DNA of 64,000 nucleotides from an uncultured Alteromonadaceae bacterium (GTDB lineage: Bacteria > Pseudomonadota > Gammaproteobacteria > Enterobacterales > Alteromonadaceae), in the NCBI GenBank assembly GCA_913056495.1, contig CAJXMO010000007.1, positions 62,001-126,000 of the forward strand. Direction: 5' to 3'. The translations under genes were made by a program, and so were the position numbers. The notes under the pieces were generated by a model. That model was not told where the DNA came from, searched no databases, and saw nothing but the letters and a program-made list of their open reading frames with translations. Positions 1 to 9,640 of the stretch are shown here, in pieces. Position 1 is the first letter of the stretch. The number at the start of each line of letters is the position of its first letter.

Positions 1-400
1 ATTCAGGTGTAAATACCACGTAGCCTTTTTTGACCAATTCATTAGCCAATGCAAACATATGCGTCTTATTACCGGAGCGCCAGCCACCGCCATGGATCAA
101 CATGACTGCGGGCGCCGTTTCACCGGCCGCTAAACTCGGCTGGTAAACATCTAAATGCAGCATCCGGGTTAAGCCGTTTGTTTTATTGGGATACGCATAA
201 GCTCTATCCTGGTAAATTTTTATGCCCTCAGCCATCTCGGGGTTCGGGTAAGTCAACTCAGCTTCGGTTTTAGAATATCTGTCGTATCTTTCTTGCACTG
301 TATAGCCGTCATCAACAGAATAGTCGGCTGCAAAAGCGTTGCACGCTGCACTCAAAATAGAAGCGATCAAAAGGTTTTTTATCAGGCTGTTATTTTTCAT
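1..400 (-). CDS. Alpha/beta hydrolase (esterase-like), N-terminal part only
   Basis: The reading frame opens at the ATG whose complement lies at 398-400 and runs off the left edge, so about 133 residues are visible. Residues 1-25 look like a Sec signal peptide (basic start, hydrophobic core, AFA cleavage site). Around residue 100 the protein has the oxyanion-hole motif HGGGW, followed by RSGNK and GYVVFTPE, which is typical of the BD-FAE / acetyl-xylan-esterase-like branch of alpha/beta hydrolases. The nucleophile serine, aspartate and histidine lie outside the window. An exported esterase would fit the neighbouring xylan genes, but this is inference; the fragment could equally be a general carboxylesterase. 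It is on the same strand as the CWC gene, about 135 bases upstream of it. Confidence 0.8.
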   Translation of the reverse strand, partial: MKNNSLIKNLLIASILSAACNAFAADYSVDDGYTVQERYDRYSKTEAELTYPNPEMAEGIKIYQDRAYAYPNKTNGLTRMLHLDVYQPSLAAGETAPAVMLIHGGGWRSGNKTHMFALANELVKKGYVVFTPE

Positions 401-535
401 CAATACTCTCTTTAACCATACTCAATATGCCACCGGTAGCATTATGCGTTATATGAGATATAAATTAAACTGAAAGTCGTCATAAAAGTAAAAAATTAGT
501 TAATAAAAATGTATGAATCAGCCAGCCACTTATTG

Positions 536-790
536 TTAGCTGTTTATTTTGTCACCGGCTTTTTGCTGATGGAATTTGATCACACACTCTCGGCAAATAC
601 AGGCTTTCATTTTCGCATTTTCAGGAACACGAGCGCGAAGTTCATCCGGAAAGGTTAAGCTTGGGTCGTTACACCAGCAGGATTTATTGATATCAGCAGC
701 GGCTAAATTAAGACAAGCATTCTGGTTACCGCATAAAGGACAGCAATTAGGGTTAACTGGGTTCTGTTTCGGTTTTTGCGCTGAGCTCAA
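536..790 (-). CDS. Small cysteine-rich CWC family protein
   Basis: An 84-residue protein with two Cys pairs near the N terminus (CPLCG and the family-defining CWC within KSCWCND), then CICREC near the C terminus. This is the pattern of the cysteine-rich CWC family, a small conserved proteobacterial protein of unknown function that probably binds zinc. The start appears to be TTG: it is preceded by GGAAG with a 6-base spacer, and no ATG lies upstream in frame. The neighbouring polysaccharide genes give no clue to its role. It is probably a housekeeping gene marking the edge of the xylan region. Confidence 0.75.
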   Translation of the reverse strand: MSSAQKPKQNPVNPNCCPLCGNQNACLNLAAADINKSCWCNDPSLTFPDELRARVPENAKMKACICRECVIKFHQQKAGDKINS

Positions 791-884
791 ATCTGGCTTC
801 CAGTATAAATTGAATAGGATGACAATAGCGCCAGACTATAGTAGATAGCTTCATGATGCACAACCGCCATTATTGCTAACCAAT

Positions 885-915
885 AAAAATCGCCTGTCTA
901 TTACAGACGATTTTT
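885..915. terminator. Hairpin terminator between GH67 and the CWC gene
   Basis: AAAAATCG (885-892) pairs with CGATTTTT (908-915), giving an A-stem/T-stem that can terminate in either direction. It lies 17 bases after the GH67 stop codon on the minus strand. Confidence 0.6.
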
Positions 916-931
916 CACAAATAAACTTTTG

Positions 932-3106
932 TTATTCACCTTGCCCGGGCGCGTATGGAAATGATAACGCTTTATAGGCTTTTAGTGTGCCTTTTGGCTT
1001 ATCCAACCCATTTGGAATAGGCTGTCCGGAAAAACTCTGAAAGTACAGAACGCAGGCATTTCGCCACCAAATCGCTTCTTTTAAATGAATACGATTCGCC
1101 ATTTGTACCTGCTTAAATTGCAGTGGATCGATTTTATCCTTCAGGCTATTCCAGCCTTGATTGATAGACTCAACCTGTTCAACACCTAAATAATACCTGT
1201 GTACAAGTTCATCCCATAAACTTCTGCCGGATGATTTTACAGTGTAATCCCAGGGCAAATGATGGAACCACAATAAGTACTTTTCTGGTGTGGTTTCCGG
1301 TTTAGCAAGTTGCTCTTTTAAGGGTGAAAAATACTGTTCAACGGCATTAACGCCAGATGGTGAACGGTCAAAACCAAGCCCGTCTTTTGCTGCTCTGTGG
1401 TAATAAACCGGATTCCAGTCAGCGCGTCCTAAATCATCAACCCAAGGACCCGGCCCATAATGATGACCGGTTCCCATAATATGATGCAATCCAAGGGGTG
1501 TCATATAGTTCACCGTAGCTTCGTGCGATAACATCATCATATCGCTGACTTTTCTCACAACCTTAGGATCATTACTAAGTGTCATTTTAACCCACTCTGT
1601 CGCTATTTCCTCGGCAGATAATTCATGATCCCAAGCCATACGACCAAATACATACCAGTTAGATTGCAAAATAATGTGACCTGTCCAGTTTCGGTCAGAG
1701 CCAATATTAGATACACCTGCCATTCCGGTTAACGGGTAGTCATAAATTTCACCGGCAACCACTTTGCCAACGGTTGAACCTTTACCTTTAGCATAAGTAT
1801 CGGCTTTTAATACTTCTTCATACATGGGGCCTAAATAAACAAAATGGGTACTGAAGCCTAAGTATTCCATGGTGATCTGAAACTCCATCATCATAGGCGT
1901 GTGTTTGGTTGCGCCAAATAAAGGGCTGATGGGTTCGCGCGGCTGAAAGTCAATCGGCCCGTTTTTTACCTGAACCATGACATTATCGCGGAATTTACCG
2001 TCCAGAGGTTTAAACTCAGAATAAGCCTGTTTGGAACGCTCTTCGTTTTTCTCATTGGCATATACAAATGCACGCCACATGACAATGCCACCGTGCGGCG
2101 CTAATGCATCGGCCAGCATATTTGCACCTTGGGCATGCGTGCGACCATAATCGCCCGGTCCGGGTTGACCTTCTGAGTTAGCTTTTACTAAAAATCCACC
2201 AAAATCAGGGATCATTTTATAAATTTCTGCTGTTTATTGTTGCCACCATTGCTGTACATCCGGATTAAGCGGATCTGAGTTTTTTAAACCTCCCAGTGTT
2301 GCCGGCGAATTAAACTTAATAGATAGGTAAACTTTTAAACCATAAGGTCGGAATAAATCGGCCAGCGCTTTCACTTTTTCAAGATAAGCAGGCGTCAGCA
2401 TAATAGGATCTGCATTCACATTATTTAAAACGGTCCCGTTAATCCCGATTGAAGCGTTCGCGCGCGCATAGTCAGTATATTTCTGGTATTTGTATTCAGG
2501 TAATTTGTGCCAGTCCCAGATAGATTCACCGGCAAACCCGCGTTCTACATGCCGGTCAGGATTATCCCAGTGGTTTAATACTCTGACTTTGGTTTTAGGG
2601 GCAGAGACGATATCAATCGAATTGAGTGGCGTTTGGGTTTGCACTAAACGCAGCAGATTAAAAGTACCATACAGGGCGCCAATATCAGTATTGGCAGCTA
2701 TCAGCATTACAGATTTGTTCTGATGTTTGATTTGACGAATCAGATAACCTTCATTACCCAGCTTTTTTAGGTCATCGGCAATGCCCGGCAGCCAAATTTT
2801 GGCCTGACGCGCTGTCGTAACCACCAGGTTTGCGGCTTTGTGGCTTGTACTTTCCGACTGCCCCAATAACCCGCTTAACGCATAATCAAGTTCGTCCCGA
2901 ATGATTTGACTGGTTTTTGATTGTCCGGATACATGCCACTTAACCAATTGTTTTTTATACTGGTTGAGTGACTTTTTGTCTTGCAGTAAATCATATTTCT
3001 GCCATAAACGATAGCCATCTTCACCCGTGACTATACTGGATGCACAGGCCAGCGGACTGCTCAGACCTATCACCCAAACTAAAAGCGAAACAATACAATA
3101 TTTCAT
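932..3106 (-). pseudogene. GH67 alpha-glucuronidase interrupted by an in-frame TAA
   Basis: Two blocks in the same frame (3106-2234 and 2233-932) together encode a full-length GH67 alpha-glucuronidase of about 724 codons. This enzyme removes (4-O-methyl)glucuronic acid from the non-reducing end of xylo-oligosaccharides. The N-terminal part has a signal peptide (residues 1-22) and ends at QQWWQQ. A TAA codon (2234-2236) follows, and the frame continues directly with TAEIYKMIPDFGG, LVKANSEGQPGP, HGGIVMWRAFVY and HHYGPGPW, all GH67 core motifs. The family has one ordinary residue where the stop lies, so a single base substitution explains it. No good ribosome site precedes the internal ATG at 2215, so re-initiation looks unlikely. 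It lies downstream of the GH10 gene on the same strand. Loss may be tolerated because an intact GH115 lies at 57-60 kb; a sequencing error cannot be excluded. Confidence 0.88.
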
Positions 3107-3282
3107 TGCTCTCTCATTCTGTAAATTTAAAACAGCCTAACCTCAGAGGGCAGGCATTGGCCAACAAAAACCCAGAGATAAGATAGGTAGTCATCTGCCA
3201 AAACCTCTTGCATTAAGCCTTGAAAAACGCGAAAACGACGCTGTCTATTTTCGCTTAGATGTTTAATCTGGACCCTATTAGC

Positions 3283-4437
3283 TTAAAAATGCGTTTTACT
3301 TAACTCAATTAACGCGTCCACTGCCGGTTTTGGCTGATTATTGTGGTCGAACAATAATGGATAGTCGGTTCTGCCTTTGATTGGCCAGCCATTACGCCAT
3401 GTCTGACTGTCGTTAACTCCCCAAAATGTAATTCGCGAAATTGAGTCTTGGTGTTTTGCAATAATTTTAAACATATCGACCAGGAGCTGAGTAAATTCGT
3501 CCGAAACTGGCTTAGGTAACCCTTCACTGTATGGGTTAAATTTATCCTGCAGTTCATAGCTAATTGAAATATCAGCCCCCTGATTTTCGGCACCCGGGAA
3601 ACGGATAACCGTAATATCCACTTCGGTCAGCATCACTTCGACCCCGAGGTTTTTATAAGCCACGATGGACGCTTCAAATTCAGACAAATCCGGGTTGGTT
3701 ACCAGTGATGGAATACTATAATGAGCTTGCATGCCGATTGCCGTAATCGGAATATTTTTATCGAGCAATGACTGCACAATTTTAACAGCACCCTGACGCT
3801 TTTTCGGCATCCATAAATTGTAATCATTATAATAAAGCTCAGCGTTTGGGTCGGCAGCATGAGCAAATTCGAACGCTTTAGCGATATAATCCTCACCTAA
3901 AATTTTATACCATTTGGATTCCCGCATTGAGCCGTCTTCATTTAATGCTTCGTTGACCACATCCCAAGCCTGAATTCGCCCTTTATAACGCCCAACAATA
4001 GTATCAATATGATTTTTAAGACGGTTTAATAAAAGCGTACGACTAGCCGGGTTTCCCTGTTCATCCTCAAACACCCAATCTGGCGTTTGTGAATGCCATA
4101 ATAAAGTATGGCCAATAATAAATTGATCATTTTGCTCGGCTAGTTCAACCAGTTTGTCGGCTACTTTAAAGTTAAATACGCCGGGCATCGGATGAATCTC
4201 TTCCCACTTCATTGAATTTTCAGCCGTCACAGCCGAAAATTGTTGATTGGATACTTGCTGACTTTCTCTGTCATATTCGCTGTACCCCATGATCTGAGAT
4301 TCACTCAGCGCTGTCCCCATAAGAAAAGTATCTTTATAGGCGTCTCTTAAACTGGTTTCTGTATTATCAGAAGACTCGGTGCTTACACAAGCGGTTAGTG
4401 CCAGACCAGCACAAACTGCAACCCAGAATTTTTTCAT
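3283..4437 (-). CDS. GH10 endo-beta-1,4-xylanase, lipoprotein
   Basis: A 384-residue GH10 xylanase that cleaves the beta-1,4-xylan backbone. The start at 4437 (MKKFWVAV) is preferred over one six codons upstream because it gives a clean signal peptide with lipobox LTAC at Cys17, so the enzyme is probably anchored to a membrane. GH10 hallmarks are the WHSQTP segment near 114-119, the acid/base glutamate E163 in WDVVNEA, the YYNDYNL segment near 202-208, and the nucleophile E272 in LTEVDI. It heads a probable GH10-GH67 transcript, and the sugar transporter gene is transcribed divergently from the same intergenic region. A perfect inverted repeat 51 bases upstream is a candidate operator. GH10 enzymes tolerate substituted xylan, which fits the alpha-glucuronidase beside it. 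Confidence 0.94.
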   Translation of the reverse strand: MKKFWVAVCAGLALTACVSTESSDNTETSLRDAYKDTFLMGTALSESQIMGYSEYDRESQQVSNQQFSAVTAENSMKWEEIHPMPGVFNFKVADKLVELAEQNDQFIIGHTLLWHSQTPDWVFEDEQGNPASRTLLLNRLKNHIDTIVGRYKGRIQAWDVVNEALNEDGSMRESKWYKILGEDYIAKAFEFAHAADPNAELYYNDYNLWMPKKRQGAVKIVQSLLDKNIPITAIGMQAHYSIPSLVTNPDLSEFEASIVAYKNLGVEVMLTEVDITVIRFPGAENQGADISISYELQDKFNPYSEGLPKPVSDEFTQLLVDMFKIIAKHQDSISRITFWGVNDSQTWRNGWPIKGRTDYPLLFDHNNQPKPAVDALIELSKTHF

Positions 4438-4487
4438 TTTTACCTCAACACACAAATAAGTTGAATTATTATTTTTTAAACAACCAC

Positions 4488-4510
4488 AATATAGTCAAAC
4501 AAACTATATT
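4488..4510. promoter_or_regulatory. Perfect inverted repeat, candidate operator (GH10 side)
   Basis: Arms AATATAGT and ACTATATT are perfectly complementary around the 7-base spacer CAAACAA. This is the best copy of a motif (ATAGT-N7-ACTAT) that recurs upstream of other sugar-utilisation genes in the window. It lies 51 bases upstream of the GH10 start. Confidence 0.65.
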
Positions 4511-4646
4511 AAATAAAATCATAAAAATCCAGCGATAAATCAGTAAATTTTACAAGTTAAATACAAATAAATCCGATATTTTTTTCATAATTAGCATTAT
4601 TTTCAGAAAATATTAAGATAAAATAGTTTACATTTTATTAATCTTT

Positions 4647-4667
4647 ATATAGTTTATATGACCATAT
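4647..4667. promoter_or_regulatory. Inverted repeat, candidate operator (transporter side)
   Basis: Arms ATATAGT and ACCATAT (one mismatch) around the spacer TTATATG form a second copy of the ATAGT-N7-ACTAT motif. It lies 26 bases before the transporter start, so it could overlap the promoter or the transcript start. Confidence 0.55.
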
Positions 4668-4693
4668 AATAATTTTAATCAAGGTAACAATTA

Positions 4694-6031
4694 ATGTCGC
4701 AACAGCGTCTTTCTATCAAAGAAAAGCTCGGCTATGGTTTGGGTGATACTGCAAGTAATATTGTTTTTCAGATTCTTGCTAATTTTATGTTGATATTTTA
4801 TACCGATGTGTTCGGCATCAGCGCAGCTGCGGCCGGTACACTTATGCTGGTTGTTCGCTTATTTGACGGTGTGACCGACCCTTTAATGGGTGGCATCGCG
4901 GACAGAACGCGTACCCGATTTGGTACGTATCGGCCTTATTTATTACTCATGTGCATTCCTTATGGTGTGCTGGCTGTGATTGCATTTACCACACCGGATA
5001 TTGCGCAAGACAGTAAACTGGTTTATGCATATGTAACTTATGCACTACTGATGACCTGTTATACCGCCATCAATATTCCTTACTCTGCTTTAGGTGGGGT
5101 GATGACAAGTGATCCAAAAGAGCGCGCATCATTACAGTCATTTCGTTTTGCGATGGCGATGAGCGGGGGGGTCATTGTCGTCTGGGCACTGCCTCAACTG
5201 GTTGATACCTTTGCAGAATACGGTCAACAAACCGGGTATCAATATGCCATGGCGATTTTGGCTACGCTGGCTGTTGTCTGCTTTTTAGCCTGTTTTATGC
5301 TCACCAAAGAGCGTGAGCAAGTTAAAAATACATCAGACACCAATATATTACAGGATTTTGGAAACCTGTTTAAAAACGATCAATGGGTACTCATGGTTGT
5401 AATTACCGTATTTGTTTTAACCTTAATCGGTTTGCGCTCAGCCATAGCGCCACATTATGTAAAATATTATATTGGGGATGAATCTCTTACCAGTAACTTT
5501 TTAACCTTAGGTATGATCGCCTCTGTAATTGGTGCATTAACGACCCACTTTTTATCCCAAAAATTTGGCAAAAAACCTTTGTTCCAGTTTGGTTTGATCA
5601 TTGGCATTATTTCACATGCTGCCTTGTATGTCTTACCCGCTTCTCAGGTCGCTGTTATTTTTATCACCTTTTTTATTGCCAATTTTGTTCACATGATAGT
5701 GACACCTCTGATGTTTTCAATGATCGCCGATACCGTTGATTATGGTCACCTTAAAACCGGTAAAAAAATCATGGCAATGACTTTTTCAGGTCATTTACTG
5801 GCGATAAAATTGGGCTTTGCGATTGGGGGCGCTGTCGCCGGCTGGTTATTAAGTATCTACAACTATGTGCCGAATCAGACACAGTCAGCCGAAGCGCTTG
5901 GTGGCATTATGTTAGGTTTTGCAGCTGTACCTGCAGTATTACTGGCTGCAGCTTATGCTGTTATGACCAAATACAACTTAACTGAAGGTAAACTTTACCG
6001 GGTACAAGAAGAACTGACATTATCTAAATAG
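4694..6031 (+). CDS. GPH-family sugar:cation symporter (xyloside transporter type)
   Basis: A 445-residue inner-membrane protein with about 12 hydrophobic segments. The N terminus (SIKEKLGYGLGDTASNIVFQ, then RLFDGVTDPLMGGIADRT) is diagnostic of the glycoside-pentoside-hexuronide:cation symporter family (MelB/XynT/XylP). The substrate is inferred from context: it is divergent from the GH10-GH67 genes and shares their regulatory region, so it probably carries xylo- or glucuronoxylo-oligosaccharides into the cytoplasm. The start has AAGG about 8 bases upstream. A hairpin follows the stop codon, suggesting a single-gene transcript. Confidence 0.9.
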   Translation: MSQQRLSIKEKLGYGLGDTASNIVFQILANFMLIFYTDVFGISAAAAGTLMLVVRLFDGVTDPLMGGIADRTRTRFGTYRPYLLLMCIPYGVLAVIAFTTPDIAQDSKLVYAYVTYALLMTCYTAINIPYSALGGVMTSDPKERASLQSFRFAMAMSGGVIVVWALPQLVDTFAEYGQQTGYQYAMAILATLAVVCFLACFMLTKEREQVKNTSDTNILQDFGNLFKNDQWVLMVVITVFVLTLIGLRSAIAPHYVKYYIGDESLTSNFLTLGMIASVIGALTTHFLSQKFGKKPLFQFGLIIGIISHAALYVLPASQVAVIFITFFIANFVHMIVTPLMFSMIADTVDYGHLKTGKKIMAMTFSGHLLAIKLGFAIGGAVAGWLLSIYNYVPNQTQSAEALGGIMLGFAAVPAVLLAAAYAVMTKYNLTEGKLYRVQEELTLSK

Positions 6032-6045
6032 CACAAGTTCATTTA

Positions 6046-6067
6046 AGAGGGCTGCAGCCAGCCCTCT
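6046..6067 (+). terminator. Hairpin after the transporter gene
   Basis: AGAGGGCT (6046-6053) pairs perfectly with AGCCCTCT (6060-6067) 14 bases after the transporter stop. The following U-tract is poor. From here to 6263 I see no further gene or copy of the recurring inverted repeat. Confidence 0.5.
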
Positions 6068-6263
6068 ATCCCACAATAAACGATTCAATATCAACATAAA
6101 ATCCCGGTTTTAAACACGGCTTTTCACCTTTATACTGTCTTTCCAAATCAAATCTAATTGCGCTCACTCTGACCGTCAGCAGTTAATGCTAAACTGAAAC
6201 TGTTGATCCTGAAAACACAAATAAAAGTATTGAGTTTGACGCCCTTAACACTTGTGCATAAAT

Positions 6264-8327
6264 ATGAACCTGAAAACTAAAAACTTGATCAATTGCATGC
6301 TTAGCTCATTCCTATTAAGCGCTGCAACCACAAACGCGCAGGAAATCATTCAGGTAACTGCGAACCGCAGTTTACTTGATTCCGCTATCACCAGTAATAA
6401 TATCAGCCTCTCGACTGAAAAAATTGAGTTGAATAATCATCAGCATCTGAATCAATTATTATCTCAGGTCAGCGGTGTCTGGCTCAGCCGGGGAAACGGA
6501 CAAGAATCTTTGCTTTCATTGCGCTCCCCTGTTTTTACCGGGCCGGCGGCCTGTAATGAGTTTTTGTTAATGCAGGACGGTATTGCACTGCGCGCACCCG
6601 GCTTTTGCAACGTAAATGAACTTTTTGATTCAACAGCTGAGCTTGCAGGTCAGATTGATGTGGTTAAAGGCGCACACTCAGCGCAATACGGACCCAGCGC
6701 TATTCATGGTTTAATCAATATCAAATCACCAAGATTAACAAATGATGCGACCACAGCCTCGCTCACACTGGGCCCGGATGGTTATATCAAATTGAATTCT
6801 CAATATGCTCAAACTCAGGATACACCGACTTATTTTGGGATGAGTCTAGGGCACGATGGCGGCTATCAGCATAGTTCAGGTTATGATCAACAAAAACTGC
6901 TTTTTAAGAATCAGCTGGATTTTAATCAACTGAGTATCAATAACCAAATATCGGTTACCCACTTATCACAGCAAACGGCAGGTTATCTGCAACAAGGAAA
7001 AGACGCTTTTAAAAACGCGGCCCTTACCCGGAATAACTCAATCCCGGATGCTTACCGTCACACCACAGCCATTAACGCACATAGTAAAATAAGTTCAGTA
7101 AAAGAAAATTACAGCTGGGCCATCACACCTTATATTCGCTGGAATGAAATGCAGTTTTTAATGCATTATTTACCCGGAGAGCCGACCGAAAAGAACGGCC
7201 ATCAAAGTATTGGAACTCAAGCTCAGCTGCAATATCGACTGGATAAAAGCATTGTCACCGTCGGTACTGATGTCGATATTACGCACGGTTTTTTAAAACA
7301 ATATCAGAAAAGTGAAACAGATTCTGGCTCTGATTTTCTGGACATGATCTTACCTGCCGGACAGCAATATGATTATCAGGTAAAGGCCCGAAATATTGCA
7401 TTGTATAGCGGTATTGAGCATTCAATTTCAAAACCATTAACCCTGTCAGCAAACATCCGGTGGGATACCGTCAGATATGATTATGAGAATAAAATGCTGA
7501 CAGGCAATAGCAAAGACGATGGCAGTGCCTGTGGCGGCCCGGGCTGTCGTTATACCCGCCCTGCTGATAGCAGTGATCAATTCGATAATTTATCCTGGAA
7601 TGGTCAGTTAAATTATCAATTATCTCCCCAGTCAGACACTTATCTGAAAATAGACCATGCTTTCAGAGCCCCTCATACCAGCGAATTATATCGTCTGCAA
7701 AATGGTCAGTTAGAAACTCAAATTGATAGCGAACAAGCTAACTCAATTGAACTGGGCTATCAGTTTATTGAGCAGGCGACCCGGTTGAAACTTGCGATTT
7801 ACCAGATGCATAAATCTGATGTTATTTTCCGCGATAGTCAGCGAAATTACGTGAATGATGCAAAAATGCGCCATACTGGCATCGAACTGGACTTGAATCA
7901 GACGCTATCACCTCAACTTAGCGCTGAGTTTAATTTAAGCTGGGCAGAGCATATTTATAAAAATAACCCGAATCTAGTGAACAGCGATGAAAGCCTAGCA
8001 GGCAATAAAATTGATACTGCACCTGAGCTGACAGCGGCCGCCCGGTTTAACTGGTTTTATTTGGCAGATAGTTTAGTTCAGCTCGAATATCAACATATGT
8101 CAGACTATTTTTTAAACCCGGAAAATACAGCAGAATATGAAGGCCATAATCTGATTAATCTGAGATGGCAGCACCAACTTAACACCCAGTGGAAACTGGG
8201 TCTGCAGTGGCTAAACGCACTGAATACCGCTTATGCTGAACGGGCAGACTTTGCATTTGGCAATTACCGGTATTTTGTCGGTCAGCCTAGCCGGGTTTAT
8301 TTGAAAGTAAGTTATGATTTTAATTAA
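6264..8327 (+). CDS. TonB-dependent outer-membrane receptor, small type
   Basis: About 687 residues, with a signal peptide ending near TTNAQ and then a TonB-box-like stretch (EIIQVTANR). The plug domain follows (LLSQVSGVWLSRGNGQ, QIDVVKGAHSAQYGPSAIHG) and then a beta-barrel ending in an aromatic-rich strand (VYLKVSYDFN). Its size resembles cobalamin or siderophore receptors rather than the roughly 900-1100 residue sugar receptors elsewhere in the window. Cysteine pairs occur in the plug (ACNE and GFCN) and in a barrel loop (SACGGPGC), probably disulfide-bonded. The ATG start at 6264 lacks an obvious Shine-Dalgarno sequence; a TTG four codons upstream is an alternative. It seems to be a single-gene unit and its substrate is unknown. 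The family call is certain, the ligand is not. Confidence 0.88.
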   Translation: MNLKTKNLINCMLSSFLLSAATTNAQEIIQVTANRSLLDSAITSNNISLSTEKIELNNHQHLNQLLSQVSGVWLSRGNGQESLLSLRSPVFTGPAACNEFLLMQDGIALRAPGFCNVNELFDSTAELAGQIDVVKGAHSAQYGPSAIHGLINIKSPRLTNDATTASLTLGPDGYIKLNSQYAQTQDTPTYFGMSLGHDGGYQHSSGYDQQKLLFKNQLDFNQLSINNQISVTHLSQQTAGYLQQGKDAFKNAALTRNNSIPDAYRHTTAINAHSKISSVKENYSWAITPYIRWNEMQFLMHYLPGEPTEKNGHQSIGTQAQLQYRLDKSIVTVGTDVDITHGFLKQYQKSETDSGSDFLDMILPAGQQYDYQVKARNIALYSGIEHSISKPLTLSANIRWDTVRYDYENKMLTGNSKDDGSACGGPGCRYTRPADSSDQFDNLSWNGQLNYQLSPQSDTYLKIDHAFRAPHTSELYRLQNGQLETQIDSEQANSIELGYQFIEQATRLKLAIYQMHKSDVIFRDSQRNYVNDAKMRHTGIELDLNQTLSPQLSAEFNLSWAEHIYKNNPNLVNSDESLAGNKIDTAPELTAAARFNWFYLADSLVQLEYQHMSDYFLNPENTAEYEGHNLINLRWQHQLNTQWKLGLQWLNALNTAYAERADFAFGNYRYFVGQPSRVYLKVSYDFN

Positions 8328-8386
8328 GGCTGTTAAATTTTAGTATGATTAACCTGATTTACTCAGGACTGTTTTATTCTGAAACA

Positions 8387-8418
8387 GCACGGCAGAATGA
8401 TTAATCATTCTGCCGTGC
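8387..8418. terminator. Perfect 32-base palindrome between convergent genes
   Basis: A 16-base arm beginning GCACGGCAGAAT at 8387 is perfectly repeated in inverse up to 8418. It lies between the convergent TBDR and binding-protein genes, so it most likely acts as a bidirectional terminator, although no strong U-tract follows on either side. Confidence 0.6.
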
Positions 8419-8460
8419 CTGAGTGGCTCAGTTTAACTATATAGCCAACATTGTATCGTA

Positions 8461-9318
8461 TTAAAACTTATCGTTAATAGGGTCAAACCATAATTCCTTG
8501 CGCTGAGTCGGAGTTTGGGGTGTTAGATTTGGGTTAGTGAGATCAATAACTTTGCGCTGTTTAACATTGGTTAAAGTTAAAGCTTGCTTGACTTGAGGAT
8601 CATCAAAAAACAGTTTTTCATAAGTCCCGTCCGCTATCATATTTTCAAGGCCATTTTTTAAATAGTCGTGTAATTCAGTATTGCCTTTACGGACAAAAAA
8701 ATAAAACGGCGCTATGTATTTAATTAAAAGATGAGGCTCTACTATCAGATTATATTTGGCTTCTCGTTCGATTTCGCTGAACGGCTCAGGCAAACCTCGC
8801 GGAAAATAATCAAACCGGCCACCTTCCAACATTGGAAATAAATTCAAATATTTTAGTTCTTTAACCACTTGTAGCTGATTGCTTTCCAGAATCTTAGTAT
8901 CAGCCCACATTAATCCCTGTCCAGCTTTAAACCGCTGTAATTCCTGTAAACTCGACACCTGCTTAAATAAATCCCGGTTTTGCGCCTTTACAATCGAAAT
9001 ACGCATTCCAATCAGTCCCCGGTATAACGGAATATAAACGGCTTGGAATTTATCTTCATGTGTTTTACTGGTTAATGTCCACATCAGGTCACGTTCGCCT
9101 GAGATAATTTCAGCATGTAGTTTTGTTTCTGACGTTTCAATTCCACTTTTATCATCCGGATAAACAATAGCGTATCCGCCTTCCCTGGCGATCAAAGTTT
9201 CAAGTATTCGGTTCGGTAATTTAGCTTGGTTACTGAGTCCCTGCACAGCCAGATCTTGCTCGGCATAACTGTAAGTTGTGAAAATAAAAACAGCAATTAT
9301 TGAATATAAAGATTTCAA
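8461..9318 (-). CDS. Periplasmic substrate-binding-like protein (SBP family 3 type), stand-alone
   Basis: A 285-residue exported protein (signal peptide 1-19, cleavage near SYA). It resembles the transporter substrate-binding family 3 fold: an N-terminal lobe (PNRILETLIAREGG, IVYPDD), then LYRGLIGMRISIVKAQNRDLF, LMWADTKILESNQLQ, a segment FDYFPRGLPEPF typical of the solitary proteobacterial group, and the late YFFVRKGNTEL...LENMIADGTYEKLFFD. No permease or ATPase lies nearby, and such solitary proteins often sense or scavenge rather than serve an ABC transporter. It is divergent from the large TBDR gene, and their shared intergenic region has three copies of the recurring inverted repeat. That suggests co-regulation with sugar uptake. 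The ligand is not deducible. Confidence 0.72.
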   Translation of the reverse strand: MKSLYSIIAVFIFTTYSYAEQDLAVQGLSNQAKLPNRILETLIAREGGYAIVYPDDKSGIETSETKLHAEIISGERDLMWTLTSKTHEDKFQAVYIPLYRGLIGMRISIVKAQNRDLFKQVSSLQELQRFKAGQGLMWADTKILESNQLQVVKELKYLNLFPMLEGGRFDYFPRGLPEPFSEIEREAKYNLIVEPHLLIKYIAPFYFFVRKGNTELHDYLKNGLENMIADGTYEKLFFDDPQVKQALTLTNVKQRKVIDLTNPNLTPQTPTQRKELWFDPINDKF

Positions 9319-9372
9319 TATCTTCTAACCCCCTCATTTCAATCAACAAATTTATAATATTAAATACAGATT

Positions 9373-9391
9373 TATAGTCCAAATAACTATA
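9373..9391. promoter_or_regulatory. Inverted repeat, candidate operator
   Basis: Arms TATAGT and ACTATA are perfectly complementary around the 7-base spacer CCAAATA. It lies 55 bases upstream of the binding-protein start on the minus strand. It matches the motif upstream of the GH10 and transporter genes. Confidence 0.6.
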
Positions 9392-9527
9392 ATATTGAAA
9401 TGTTAAAACTTACAAATTTTCATAAGAATTAATTATTCCATTATGAAATAACGGTATTTAAAAGAAGATAACTCATTAACTTTTGAATAAACTCGAGTTT
9501 TTGTTTAAAAAAAAGTAAATGAATATT

Positions 9528-9546
9528 TATAGTAGAGTTGACTAAT
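9528..9546. promoter_or_regulatory. Inverted repeat, candidate operator
   Basis: Arms TATAGT and ACTAAT lie around AGAGTTG with the same 7-base spacing. It is 94 bases upstream of the large TBDR start and just before the next copy. Confidence 0.45.
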
Positions 9547-9551
9547 ATGTA

Positions 9552-9568
9552 ATAGTCAAATAAACTAC
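9552..9568. promoter_or_regulatory. Inverted repeat, candidate operator (TBDR side)
   Basis: Arms ATAGT and ACTAC lie around CAAATAA. Apart from two bases, the core is identical to the perfect copy at 4488-4510. It sits 72 bases upstream of the TBDR start. The rest of the 9319-9640 interval is AT-rich and shows no gene. Confidence 0.55.
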
Positions 9569-9640
9569 CATGGTGGCAAATAATGATTATTTGTTTAACT
9601 CAAAATCAAAAAATTATTTTTACTGGACTACAGGTGAAAC

